Source: Thermodesulfobacteriaceae bacterium (GTDB lineage Bacteria; Desulfobacterota; Thermodesulfobacteria; Thermodesulfobacteriales; Thermodesulfatatoraceae). Taken from it: a stretch of DNA of 42,824 nt. Below the pieces are notes generated by a model. It saw nothing but the letters and a program-made list of their open reading frames with translations, ran no database searches and was not told the origin of the DNA. A program made the translations under genes and the position numbers. Of this stretch, positions 36,529 to 42,824 are shown one piece after another (the first letter of the stretch is position 1; each line of letters begins with the position of its first letter). Location: NCBI GenBank assembly GCA_015494065.1, contig WGCA01000015.1:1-42824 (forward strand), written 5' to 3'.

Positions 36529-37053
36529 ATGGAAATTCTGCTCGGTTTTCTAACCGGCCTTTTTTGGGGCTACATCTTCCAACGAGCAAGGATTTTGCGT
36601 TTTGAAAAACACATCGGGCTCTTGACCTTAAAAGATTTCACCATCCTTAAATTCCTTCTAAGCGGCGTGATCGTCGGAAGTTTTGGCGTCAATCTGTTGG
36701 CCCAATTCGGGGTAATCAGTTACGCGATAAAGCCCACCTATTTGCTGGCCAACCTTTTGGGCGGAATTATTTACGGCCTGGGCTGGGCCCTTTTGGGATA
36801 TTGCCCGGGAACTACCGGTGGTGCCTTGGCTGAAGGGGCCTTAGACGGCTTTTTCGGCCTTTTGGGAGGACTTGTGGGAGCCATCGTCTTTGCCCACACT
36901 TACGATTTCTGGAAGGAAAAGGTCTTGACCATCGGTGCCCTGGGCAAAACCACCATTCCTTCGTTAATAGGCGTATCCCCGGCCCTAGCGGGCCTGATCT
37001 TTAGCCTTTTGCTCATCGGTTTTTGTCTCTTCCTTGAGAGAAAAGGCCTTTAA
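36529..37053 (+). CDS. YeeE/YedE-family sulfur transporter, second half
   Basis: A 174-aa integral membrane protein (DUF6691-like) with about five hydrophobic segments and the conserved motif LLGYCPGTTGGALAEGALDG near residue 89. It presumably pairs with the product of 36003-36527 to make the full transporter; the two genes are 1 bp apart and of equal length. Its stop lies right before pyrK. Confidence 0.85.
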   Translation: MEILLGFLTGLFWGYIFQRARILRFEKHIGLLTLKDFTILKFLLSGVIVGSFGVNLLAQFGVISYAIKPTYLLANLLGGIIYGLGWALLGYCPGTTGGALAEGALDGFFGLLGGLVGAIVFAHTYDFWKEKVLTIGALGKTTIPSLIGVSPALAGLIFSLLLIGFCLFLERKGL

Positions 37054-37794
37054 ATGAAAGAATTCGTCCTTTGCCAAAACGAAGCACTGGCCCCCGGTTA
37101 TCACCGTTTGGTCTTTAAGGGGCAACTTGGGGGTATGCCGGGGCAATTTTTGATGATAAAAGCCTGGTCTACCCATGACCCTTTGCTGGCGAGGCCCTTT
37201 TCCCTACACGAAGTAGAAAAAGAACATTTTAGCATCTTTTTCCAGGTCCGCGGTCGGGGCACCGCTCTCCTTGCGCAACTGAAACCCGGTGACCGGGCCT
37301 CGGTGCTCGGGCCCTTGGGTCGCGGCTTCCCGTTAAACGAAAAGGGCCCCTTTATTTTGGTAGCAGGGGGGATTGGGATCGCCCCCTTTAAATTTTTGGT
37401 AAAGGCCCTCAAAGACGAGGAGATCTTTTTGTTTTACGGGGCTAAAAGGGCCGAAGAACTCCTGTTGCTGGAAGAGTTTCAAAAATTAGGGGTCAAGGTC
37501 TTTCCCGCTACCGAGGACGGAAGCGTTGGGTTCCACGGCCTGGTGACTAGGCCTTTGGAGGAATTTTTGGCTCAAAACGCCACTGGGACCATTTACGCCT
37601 GCGGCCCAAACCCCATGCTTAAAGAGGTAGCCAGATTAGCCCGGGCCTTTAACGTTAAGGCCTATCTTTCCCTTGAGGCACGCATGGCCTGTGGGCTCGG
37701 GCTGTGTCTGGGCTGCGTGATAAAAGGAAAAGGCGGACGCTTTCTTCACCTTTGTACCGAAGGGCCGGTGGTGCCGGCTGAAAAGGTCTTTTAG
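37054..37794 (+). CDS. pyrK: Dihydroorotate dehydrogenase electron-transfer subunit
   Basis: A 246-aa FAD/[2Fe-2S] protein that passes electrons from PyrD to NAD+. A ferredoxin-reductase-like FAD domain (LLARPFSLHEVEKEHFSIFF, residues ~44-63) and NAD domain (ILVAGGIGIAPFKFLVKAL, YACGPNPMLKEV) are followed by four cysteines, 213, 218, 221 and 234, in CGLGLCLGCVIK and LHLCTEGPVV. PyrD is at 29443-30357, 7 kb away, so the pair is split. It is the last gene of the operon from 32224. Confidence 0.93.
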   Translation: MKEFVLCQNEALAPGYHRLVFKGQLGGMPGQFLMIKAWSTHDPLLARPFSLHEVEKEHFSIFFQVRGRGTALLAQLKPGDRASVLGPLGRGFPLNEKGPFILVAGGIGIAPFKFLVKALKDEEIFLFYGAKRAEELLLLEEFQKLGVKVFPATEDGSVGFHGLVTRPLEEFLAQNATGTIYACGPNPMLKEVARLARAFNVKAYLSLEARMACGLGLCLGCVIKGKGGRFLHLCTEGPVVPAEKVF

Positions 37795-39386
37795 AGTAGT
37801 TCTTCTTTAAAGACCGGCCGTATCTCTATCCCTTTTTCCCGCAAATATTTTTTGACTTCTTCGATGGTTACTTCCTGGCGGTGGAAGATACCGGCCGCCA
37901 AGGCAGCTTCTACGTCTGTCTTGGCAAAGACCTCGTAAAAATGTTCCGGACAGCCCGCCCCGCTTGAAGCGATCACGGGAATGGAGACCGCTTCCTTGAC
38001 CGCCTTAATGAGTTCAATATCAAAGCCGAGATTGGTGCCGTCACGGTCAATACTGTTTAAGAGGATTTCTCCAGCCCCAAGTTTTTCACAGACCTGGGCC
38101 AGCGTGATGGCGTCAATATCCCGACCTTCCCGCCCTCCTTTGATGGTACACTGGAACCAACAGTAACGTTCCCCGTTGGGCCCGGGAATCTCCGTTTCAA
38201 TGACCGGGTGTTTGGTCTTGGCCGGGGAATCCACGTAGACTCTTCTGGGGTCGATGGAAATCACTACCGCCTGGGCCCCGTAAACCCGCGAAATGGTCTC
38301 AATCGAACTTTTACCGGTAGCCTTTCCCGTGCGCAGATATTCCTCGGCGATGAGTACTGCGTCGCTGCCGATGGAAACCTTATCCGCCCCGGAACGAAAA
38401 TATTCCGCCGCCACCTCAAGGGCCGAGTAAAAGCGGCCGTCCCGGTCTAAAAAATCTCGGATACCACCCCCGATGGTAAGGGGCACAAAGACGTTTTCTG
38501 AGGTCAGCTTGAGGACCTCAAGCATCGGGAGATCTTTCAGGGGAAAGTCGCGGAACCCGGTGATATTGAGGAAGGTTATTTCATCAGCCCCTTCCGTGTA
38601 GTAGCGTCTGGCCAATTCTACGGGTTTTCCCAGGTTGCGCACCCGGCCCTTTTCACGGACGTCGTATTGGTCACCCTTGGTCACCACCAGGTCTCCCTCG
38701 TCATTGGTGCGCACGTCAAGACAGGCCACTATCCTTTTGGCAAGCCGCGTCTTCTCTGGGGCCTTTTCGGGTTTTACCGGGGCCAGATTCCCTGCCAAAA
38801 AGTTCTTGAGCATTTTGAGCCCAGCCTGCCCACTCTTTTCCGGGTGAAACTGGGTGGCAATGATGTTTCCTTGCTGCACCGCACTTACAAACTCGTAGCC
38901 GTAGTCCGTGGTGGTGAGGATAATGGCGGCATCCTCCGGAACCACGTGGTAGGAATGGACGAAATAGAATTTTTCCTCTCCGGTTAGACCGGAAAATATG
39001 GGCGATGGTTTGGCCGGCTTCAGGCCGTTCCAGCCAATATGGGGGATAGACAGGTGGTGGTCAAACTTTTTCACGTAACCTTTGAAAAAGCCAAGCCCCG
39101 ACACCCCGGGGGCCTCTTCAGACCCTTCAAAAAGGGCCTGGAGTCCCAGACAGATGCCCCAGAAGGGGCGGTTTTCTGCAAGGTATTTTTTCAGGGGTTC
39201 AAAATAACCCTTTTGCCGCAGGGTCTCGATAAGGGAGCCAAAGTTGCCGACCCCGGGGAAGACCAATTTTTCCGCCGTCAGGATATCCTCTGGCCTTTTT
39301 ACTATTTTTACCGACTCTCCCAGCCTTTCGATGGCGTTTATCACGCTGCGGACGTTTCCGGCCCCGTAGTCAAGGAGCGTAACCAT
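37791..39386 (-). CDS. hisHF: Fused imidazole-glycerol-phosphate synthase HisH-HisF, eukaryote-like
   Basis: A 531-aa bifunctional enzyme converting PRFAR plus glutamine to IGP and AICAR. The glutaminase half (1-200) has Cys79 in FWGICLGLQALF and His181/Glu183 in QFHPEKSG. A short linker is followed by the cyclase half from about 217 (RIVACLDVRTNDEGDLVVTK, with Asp224) and VISIDPRRVYVDSPA with the second catalytic Asp. The cyclase carries the insert VTKGDQYDVREKGRVRNLGK and SSIETISRVYGAQAVVISID, close to the yeast/plant HIS7 type, not the separate bacterial HisF. ATG 39386 has AAGGAGG upstream. It overlaps pyrK by 4 bp, convergent. Confidence 0.95.
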   Translation of the reverse strand: MVTLLDYGAGNVRSVINAIERLGESVKIVKRPEDILTAEKLVFPGVGNFGSLIETLRQKGYFEPLKKYLAENRPFWGICLGLQALFEGSEEAPGVSGLGFFKGYVKKFDHHLSIPHIGWNGLKPAKPSPIFSGLTGEEKFYFVHSYHVVPEDAAIILTTTDYGYEFVSAVQQGNIIATQFHPEKSGQAGLKMLKNFLAGNLAPVKPEKAPEKTRLAKRIVACLDVRTNDEGDLVVTKGDQYDVREKGRVRNLGKPVELARRYYTEGADEITFLNITGFRDFPLKDLPMLEVLKLTSENVFVPLTIGGGIRDFLDRDGRFYSALEVAAEYFRSGADKVSIGSDAVLIAEEYLRTGKATGKSSIETISRVYGAQAVVISIDPRRVYVDSPAKTKHPVIETEIPGPNGERYCWFQCTIKGGREGRDIDAITLAQVCEKLGAGEILLNSIDRDGTNLGFDIELIKAVKEAVSIPVIASSGAGCPEHFYEVFAKTDVEAALAAGIFHRQEVTIEEVKKYLREKGIEIRPVFKEELL

Positions 39387-39492
39387 AAAGACCTCCTTCC
39401 AAGCCCCAAAGCTTAAACTCTCGCGCATAAGGAGACAAGGGAGAGAAATTTCTGCGCAAAAACTTCAAACAGAACGCAGGGCCTTCCGGAGG

Positions 39493-39522
39493 AAAAAGCC
39501 GGGCCGGAAGAAAAAGCCCGGC
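39493..39522 (-). terminator. Intrinsic terminator after the GYD gene
   Basis: Stem GCCGGGC/GCCCGGC (39498-39504 and 39516-39522) with an 11-nt loop. The AAAAA at 39493-39497 is the T-run on the minus strand. It lies 28 nt beyond the GYD stop. Confidence 0.65.
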
Positions 39523-39549
39523 CGGAAGGATAAAAGCGTTTTAGAAAAA

Positions 39550-39840
39550 TTAGCCAGCTTTAAGCATCTGGATGAATTCGTTAACCTCCTTGGCGGGCAT
39601 GCTGATAATCTGGACGGTACCCCTTGAGCCGATTTCTACCGACATTTTCATAATGGTCTCGTAGTCCGGGGCCTCCACGATATTTACAAAGTCGTAAGGA
39701 CCCAGCACGGCAAATTGTTGCAGCACTTTGACACCCATTTTTTCAAGCTCGCGGTTTACTTCGATAATACGTTCGGGTTTCTTCTTTATGGTCTTGCGGC
39801 CGTCATCGGTGAGGGTGCTCAAAATAACGAAAAGGGCCAT
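39550..39840 (-). CDS. GYD-domain protein
   Basis: A 96-aa protein of the GYD family (PF08734 type): MALFVILSTLTDDGRKTIKK, VLQQFAVLGPYDFVNIVEAP, MKMSVEIGSRGTVQIISMPA. The GPYD stretch stands in place of GYD. These are small ferredoxin-fold proteins of unknown function. It is preceded by AGGAGG and followed by its own terminator, so it is probably a single-gene transcript. Confidence 0.85.
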   Translation of the reverse strand: MALFVILSTLTDDGRKTIKKKPERIIEVNRELEKMGVKVLQQFAVLGPYDFVNIVEAPDYETIMKMSVEIGSRGTVQIISMPAKEVNEFIQMLKAG

Positions 39841-39991
39841 GGATAAGACCTCCTGAGGAATTTTTTCTATTTTACGCCAAAAATGGATTTTAAGTCCAGT
39901 TTTTAATTTGATAAACGCCTTCTACGCGGATTTTTACCACTTCTATGGGTTTATCTTTACTACTGATAAAAAATCATTTACCAGATTGATA

Positions 39992-40227
39992 TTAATGGGA
40001 GTTATCAAATAGTCGACATCGTTAGTTGTCATTACGTATATGCATCCGCCCTCAGTCATTGCGACCCCTGTCGTGGTTAAATCATCACGACAGGGGGAAG
40101 CAATCTCTGGAGATCGCCACGCCCCCTCCACGCTTCAGAATGCGTGGAGGGGCCTCGCGATGACTAACGGGGGTTTGTGATGATAATAAATACGATTAAG
40201 CATGTCGGCTAAAAATGCTCCCATTAA
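39992..40227. repeat. Outer 10-bp inverted repeat around the cloverleaf element
   Basis: TTAATGGGAG (39992-40001) and CTCCCATTAA (40218-40227) are perfect inverted copies about 54 bp outside either end of the 40055-40164 repeat. They may be the ends of a larger non-coding element or a coincidence in an AT-rich spacer. The 39841-40247 gap otherwise holds only promoter-like AT-rich sequence. Confidence 0.3.
40055..40164. repeat. Cloverleaf-forming palindromic repeat (REP/MITE-like)
   Basis: The 110-bp element has near-perfect ends GTCATTGCGA (40055-40064) and TCGCGATGAC (40155-40164). It contains two strong hairpins: CCCCTGTCGTG/CACGACAGGGG (40065-40075, 40086-40096) and CCCCTCCACGC/GCGTGGAGGGG (40123-40133, 40142-40152). 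A central GAAGCAATCTC-GAGATCGCC palindrome completes the fold. This layout (GTCATTGCGA ... GAAGCAATCTC) is familiar from dispersed REP-like elements of several bacteria. It is non-coding and lies in the 407-bp gap between the GYD gene and the haem lipoprotein. Copy number in the genome is not known from this window. Confidence 0.65.
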
Positions 40228-40247
40228 AACATAAGGGGGGTAACGAC

Positions 40248-40865
40248 GTGAAAAGATTTTCTTTTTGGCTAGGGATTTTTGGGTTGATCTTTCTGGCTTG
40301 TCAACCCGGGGATACCCATACTAACACGGCTGCCCTAATGAAAGAAGGGCGCCAACTGAGTAAACAATTTATGGGAGAATTGAAGCATGAATTACAACTT
40401 GCCCTCAAGGCAGGCGGGCCGTTAAACGCGATCCAAGTTTGCCAAAAACGGGCCCCTGAGATTGCCCAAAAACTTTCCCTAAAAAGTGGCTGGCAACTCA
40501 AAAGAACAAGTCTTAGGGTACGCAATCCTAAAAATGCCCCTGACGCCTGGGAAAGAAAGGTACTCGAGAAATTTACAGTCGAAATATCTGCCGGGCGTAA
40601 CCCACACACCCTTGAATACGGCGAAGTGGTAGTAGAAGACGGAAAACGCGTCTTCAGATACGCCAAGGCCATTCCCATGGGAAAAATTTGCCTTATGTGC
40701 CACGGAGCCAAGATCAGACCCGCCTTGCGGCAAAAAATTCTTGAACTTTATCCTGAAGATAAGGCAGTGGGCTTTAGGGAAGGGGAATTGCGAGGGATTT
40801 TTAGCTTTAAAAAGATTCTTGGTTGGTGCCCCCGGCAGGACTCGAACCTGCGACACCGAGATTAG
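40248..40865 (+). CDS. DUF3365-type haem-binding lipoprotein; 3' end crosses tRNA-Arg
   Basis: A protein of about 205 aa from GTG 40248 (AAGGGGGG 8 nt upstream). A short signal ends in lipobox FLAC (Cys18). The DUF3365/Tll0287-like domain follows, with AIQVCQKRAPEIAQKLSLKS and the haem c motif CLMCH (148-152), then a normal end GFREGELRGIFSF. The expected terminus is near residue 188, but the frame stays open and the last ~13 residues (WCPRQDSNLRHRD) are antisense to tRNA-Arg, with the stop inside the tRNA. It is probably a sensor or redox protein on the periplasmic side. Confidence 0.8.
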   Translation: MKRFSFWLGIFGLIFLACQPGDTHTNTAALMKEGRQLSKQFMGELKHELQLALKAGGPLNAIQVCQKRAPEIAQKLSLKSGWQLKRTSLRVRNPKNAPDAWERKVLEKFTVEISAGRNPHTLEYGEVVVEDGKRVFRYAKAIPMGKICLMCHGAKIRPALRQKILELYPEDKAVGFREGELRGIFSFKKILGWCPRQDSNLRHRD

Positions 40866-40900
40866 GAATCTCGTGCTCTATCCGCCTGAGCTACGGGGGC
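40824..40900 (-). tRNA. tRNA-Arg (CCU anticodon)
   Basis: On the minus strand: acceptor GCCCCCG / CGGGGGC, D-arm GCTC-N9-GAGC, anticodon stem CGAGA/TCTCG with loop TTCCTAA (anticodon CCT), T-arm GCAGG-TTCGAGT-CCTGC, discriminator A and an encoded CCA (40824-40826). All stems pair. A TATAAT is about 20 nt upstream of the 5' end (40920-40925). Confidence 0.97.
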
Positions 40901-40919
40901 AAAGCCCTGAATTCCTTGA

Positions 40920-40925
40920 ATTATA
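40920..40925 (-). promoter_or_regulatory. Likely -10 box of the tRNA-Arg gene
   Basis: TATAAT on the minus strand 20 nt before the mature 5' end of tRNA-Arg. The -35 region is unclear. Confidence 0.45.
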
Positions 40926-41343
40926 AGCATTTTAACCGGATCAATTTTTCCCTGCAAGATGGTCAAACCGATCAAATAGGTCAATGCAATCAATTTTGCT
41001 TGCAGATTTCCGGCTCCCAGGAACATAAGGCCTAGCTATTTCTCCCTTTGCGCAGAGGTTGAAGGAAAATGAACCGCGCGGATCCTGATCTTTTTGCTCC
41101 GAGCCTTTTCTATCCTTATTATAGGTTTCCCGCATTTTGAAAGAATGTCAGTTTGTATCAATAAACTGCAAAAACCGCCAAATTGGGCTCTTACATTTTA
41201 TAATTTTTAGGATTTTTGAGCTGAGATGCCAAGGTTCATTTTAGATGTTTCTGGCTCTTGTTGCTTCCCCGAAGATGTAGAACTTGTACTTGGTTTAATG
41301 AATCCGACTTTTTGCTCAATATGTATTGAAACTTAAAAATTTA
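40926..41343. other. Gene-free AT-rich spacer
   Basis: About 420 bp between the tRNA promoter and the R-M remnant. I see no convincing ORF, terminator, repeat or RNA. The composition is more AT-rich than the flanking genes, as expected of decaying or acquired DNA. Confidence 0.5.
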
Positions 41344-41346
41344 TAA

Positions 41347-41669
41347 ATCTACGATTCACGTCCAGTTGGTGACCTCGCTCGTCTGCCCATCCCTCAAAAG
41401 TCAAGCTTCCGCCTGCGTAAGCTGGTGGAAGAGGCCATAGAATTTCCCAAGAAAGACGCCGAAGAGGACGAGACCACCTGGGACTTCATTGCCCGCCGGA
41501 CTGGTCGGATGGGGTGGAGGCGGTCGCCAGGCGCCACGCCGAGCTTGCCGAAATAGAGCGCCAGGACGAAGAAGTCTATCGCATTTACGAAATTTCCGGA
41601 GAAGACCACCGGGCCATTGAGGAAGAGCTGGGATTGAAAGAAGCGGACGGCCAGATTAAACTTAGCTAA
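41347..41669 (+). pseudogene. C-terminal remnant of a type IIG R-M/PglX-like protein
   Basis: The first frame (41347-41498) reads SRPVGDLARLPIPQKSSFRL, RKLVEEAIEF, DETTWDFIAR. After a one-base shift near 41495-41499 the second frame reads DWSDGVEAVARRHAELAEIE, EVYRIYEISGEDHRAIEEEL, and stops at 41667-41669. This is like the end of Eco57I-type restriction-modification or BREX PglX methyltransferases, where a coiled 'AEIE...IYEISGEDRRAIEEELG' tail is usual. The catalytic part is missing, so the gene is dead. A TAA lies just before the fragment at 41344-41346. Confidence 0.6.
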
Positions 41670-41696
41670 ACCTAGCTAAATTAAGGTAAAGGGATT

Positions 41697-41948
41697 ATGC
41701 GCCTGGTTAATATGCACGAGGCCAAAAGTAAGCTCTCCAAACTGGTGGAAGAGGCCCTTGCCGGGGAAGAAATAGTTATCGCCAAGGCGGGAAAACCGTT
41801 GGTCAAACTTGTGCCCTACAAACCGGCTCCTGAGAAAAGGCGGTTTGGGGGCTACGAAGATGAGATTTACATTCCTCCTGACTTTGACGAGACCGACGAG
41901 GAGATAGTAAAGCTTTTTGAGGGCCAGGGTGAAAGGATATCTTCTTGA
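41697..41948 (+). CDS. Phd/YefM-type antitoxin
   Basis: An 83-aa antitoxin: MRLVNMHEAKSKLSKLVEEA and IVIAKAGKPLVKLVPYKP form the Phd/YefM DNA-binding fold, and the acidic C-terminus (IPPDFDETDEEIVKLFEG) would wrap the toxin. ATG 41697 has AAAGGG upstream. It overlaps the PIN toxin gene by 20 bp, and the operon is probably self-repressed. The family commonly pairs with PIN toxins in thermophiles and cyanobacteria. Confidence 0.88.
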   Translation: MRLVNMHEAKSKLSKLVEEALAGEEIVIAKAGKPLVKLVPYKPAPEKRRFGGYEDEIYIPPDFDETDEEIVKLFEGQGERISS

Positions 41949-42312
41949 TACGCAGGTTTTTCTATGGTGCCTGATAGACAGCCCCCGGCTCACCCCGAAG
42001 GCCAGAAGGATCATCGCCGACCCGTCCAATCCGGTCTTCGTGAGTGCGGTTACCAGTTGGGAGATAGCCATCAAAAAGAGCCTGGGAAAGCTTAAGGCCC
42101 CCGATGACATAGCCCGCATCGTTGAGGAGAGGGGCTTCTTTGAGCTCCCCATATACCTTTACCACGGTGACCGGGTGTTAAAACTCCCCTGGCACCACCG
42201 TGACCCTTTTGACCGGATGCTCATTGCCCAGGCCCTGGCCGAGGATCTCGTGATTATCACCGCGGACAGGAAGTTTGAAAAATATGGGGTAAAGCTGATA
42301 GGAGTCTGGTGA
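41929..42312 (+). CDS. PIN-domain toxin (VapC-like)
   Basis: A 127-aa ribonuclease toxin. It starts KGYLLDTQVFLWCLID with the first acidic residue, then NPVFVSAVTSWEIAIKKSLG with Glu, and DPFDRMLIAQALAEDLVIIT ADR with the remaining acidic residues, so the active site looks complete. GTG 41929 has GAGGG 6 nt upstream; a TTG at 41917 is in frame. It pairs with the Phd-type antitoxin upstream. The right end is next to the truncated IS3 copy. Confidence 0.9.
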   Translation: MKGYLLDTQVFLWCLIDSPRLTPKARRIIADPSNPVFVSAVTSWEIAIKKSLGKLKAPDDIARIVEERGFFELPIYLYHGDRVLKLPWHHRDPFDRMLIAQALAEDLVIITADRKFEKYGVKLIGVW

Positions 42313-42319
42313 TGGACCG

Positions 42320-42824
42320 TTAGCTCAAAAGCTCTTCGGGAAAAGAGATCAAGGACGTTGAAGATTCGAAAGGCCTTGCCGGAAGTGAGCCGATCATGGA
42401 TGAAGTCCACCTCCCAGATATGGCCAGGGTAAAGAGCTTTTTCGGGTTCAAAGGGCCTTGGTTTACGACGTTTCTTTCCGGCTCGTCTGCTGACAGGTCT
42501 CTGGAGACCCAGTTTACGGTAGATGCGGTAGACTTTTTTGTGGTTTACGGGATGGCCCAAGCGGTGGAGTTCAGCGGTGATCATGCGATAGCCCCAGGCC
42601 GGATGTTCCAGAGCCAGTTTCTGGAACAGGTTTACCAGCCATTCGGGATCTTTACGAGAGACATAATAGAAGGAGCGTCTAGGGATAGAGAAGCGCTGGG
42701 CCTGGATTTCGAGTTCTTTTTCGGCAAGGAGACGTTTGAGGCGAGCGTTTTCTTCTTCAAGGGCTTTGAGGCGTTTAGCTTCGGAGGCGGAAAAGCCGCG
42801 ATATTTTTGCGCCAACGGTAGATG
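42320..42824 (-). mobile_element. Truncated IS3-family transposase (orfA end plus orfB)
   Basis: Reading leftward from the window edge: IYRWRKK, then YRGFSASEAKRLKALEEENA, RLKRLLAEKELEIQ (orfA end and leucine-zipper region), RRSFYYVSRK, HPAWGYRMITAELHRLGHPV, VYRIYRKLGLQRPVSRRAGK and HIWEVDFIHDRLTSGKAFRI, the first catalytic Asp region of the DDE domain. The frame breaks once in a run of five A near 42804-42808. The sequence between the zipper and FSIPRRS looks shortened. After LFSRRAFEL the similarity stops at about 42320, so the second and third DDE residues are absent. It continues beyond the window. Confidence 0.75.

Noticed and set aside
39943-40131. 62-codon minus-strand frame covering half of the cloverleaf repeat
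   Set aside because: It reads through the palindromic repeat, has no motif, and its composition is that of a non-coding spacer.
40941-41135. 64-codon minus-strand frame after the tRNA
   Set aside because: No ribosome site, no recognisable motif, and low-complexity charged composition.
41280-41345. Possible CRISPR-like AT-rich sequence (ATTGAAACTTAAAA)
   Set aside because: GAAAC occurs only once, with no regular repeat or spacers.
40824-41669. tRNA-Arg as an integration site for the accessory patch
   Set aside because: Integrative elements usually join at the tRNA 3' end, which faces the lipoprotein gene; the patch lies on the 5' side and no duplicated tRNA end was seen.

Overview
The window reads as a compact piece of chromosome from a thermophilic, anaerobic, Gram-negative sulfur-metabolising bacterium. 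The best guess, by inference only, is the class Thermodesulfobacteria (Thermosulfurimonas/Thermosulfuriphilus-like). The grounds are an octaheme tetrathionate-reductase-type cytochrome, a YeeE/YedE sulfur transporter, a CooC-type nickel ATPase (carbon monoxide dehydrogenase maturation), MtnA, inositol-phosphate synthase, DapL and LPS heptose genes. Coding density is very high. Neighbouring genes usually touch or overlap by a few bases, and several convergent pairs overlap at their 3' ends. No phage, CRISPR array or complete insertion sequence is present.

Layout. 1-253: 5' end of an octaheme cytochrome c gene running off the left edge, with a Fur-like palindrome in its leader. 393-5021 (minus): operon gatB - mtnA - inositol monophosphatase - Nudix - REC-GGDEF. 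5109-7566 (minus): argJ - small Cys-rich protein - surE, then a separately promoted 78-aa HTH protein with its own terminator. 7624-11608 (plus): 91-aa unknown, PF09818 ATPase, class A PBP. 11565-14830 (minus): proS - tlyA and a CBS-CBS-ACT protein. 14969-16502 (plus): cooC-like ATPase and folE2. 16503-21750 (minus): zinc ribbon, lytic transglycosylase, YHS-domain protein, folK, dapL, inositol-3-phosphate synthase, a LysR regulator and a frameshifted DUF1232 gene. 21834-24319: ispG (plus), then rsmI and a CDP-alcohol phosphatidyltransferase (minus). 24572-27094 (plus): waaF - gmhB - waaC. 27078-31886 (minus): comM/yifB - pyrD - cpoB - periplasmic binding protein - hsp20-like. 31887-32223: divergent spacer with a sigma54-like promoter followed by an intrinsic terminator. 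32224-37794 (plus): anchored unknown, pyrG, rsmG-like, GalT-like, two half-size YeeE/YedE proteins, pyrK. 37791-39840 (minus): a fused HisH-HisF and a GYD protein. 40055-40164: a cloverleaf-like palindromic repeat. 40248-40900: a DUF3365 haem lipoprotein whose 3' end runs antisense through tRNA-Arg(CCU). 41347-42824: a degraded accessory patch with an R-M remnant, an intact Phd/VapC-type toxin-antitoxin pair and a truncated IS3 transposase.

How genes fit together. PyrD and PyrK (7 kb apart) would form the NAD-linked class 1B dihydroorotate dehydrogenase, and PyrG completes CTP synthesis. Inositol-3-phosphate synthase, the inositol monophosphatase and the CDP-alcohol phosphatidyltransferase could make an inositol phospholipid or solute. 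WaaF, GmhB and WaaC build the heptose inner core of LPS. CooC, FolE2 and FolK point to a folate-dependent acetyl-CoA pathway. A class A PBP, CpoB and an LpoA-like binding protein may cooperate in peptidoglycan synthesis.

The most unusual items are the eukaryote-like HisHF fusion, the possible sigma54-driven small RNA, the cloverleaf repeat, the inositol-lipid gene set, the CDS-tRNA overlap and the decayed defence/mobile patch. I found no convincing new multi-gene defence or mobile system. All functional calls come from reading motifs by eye; no database search was run.
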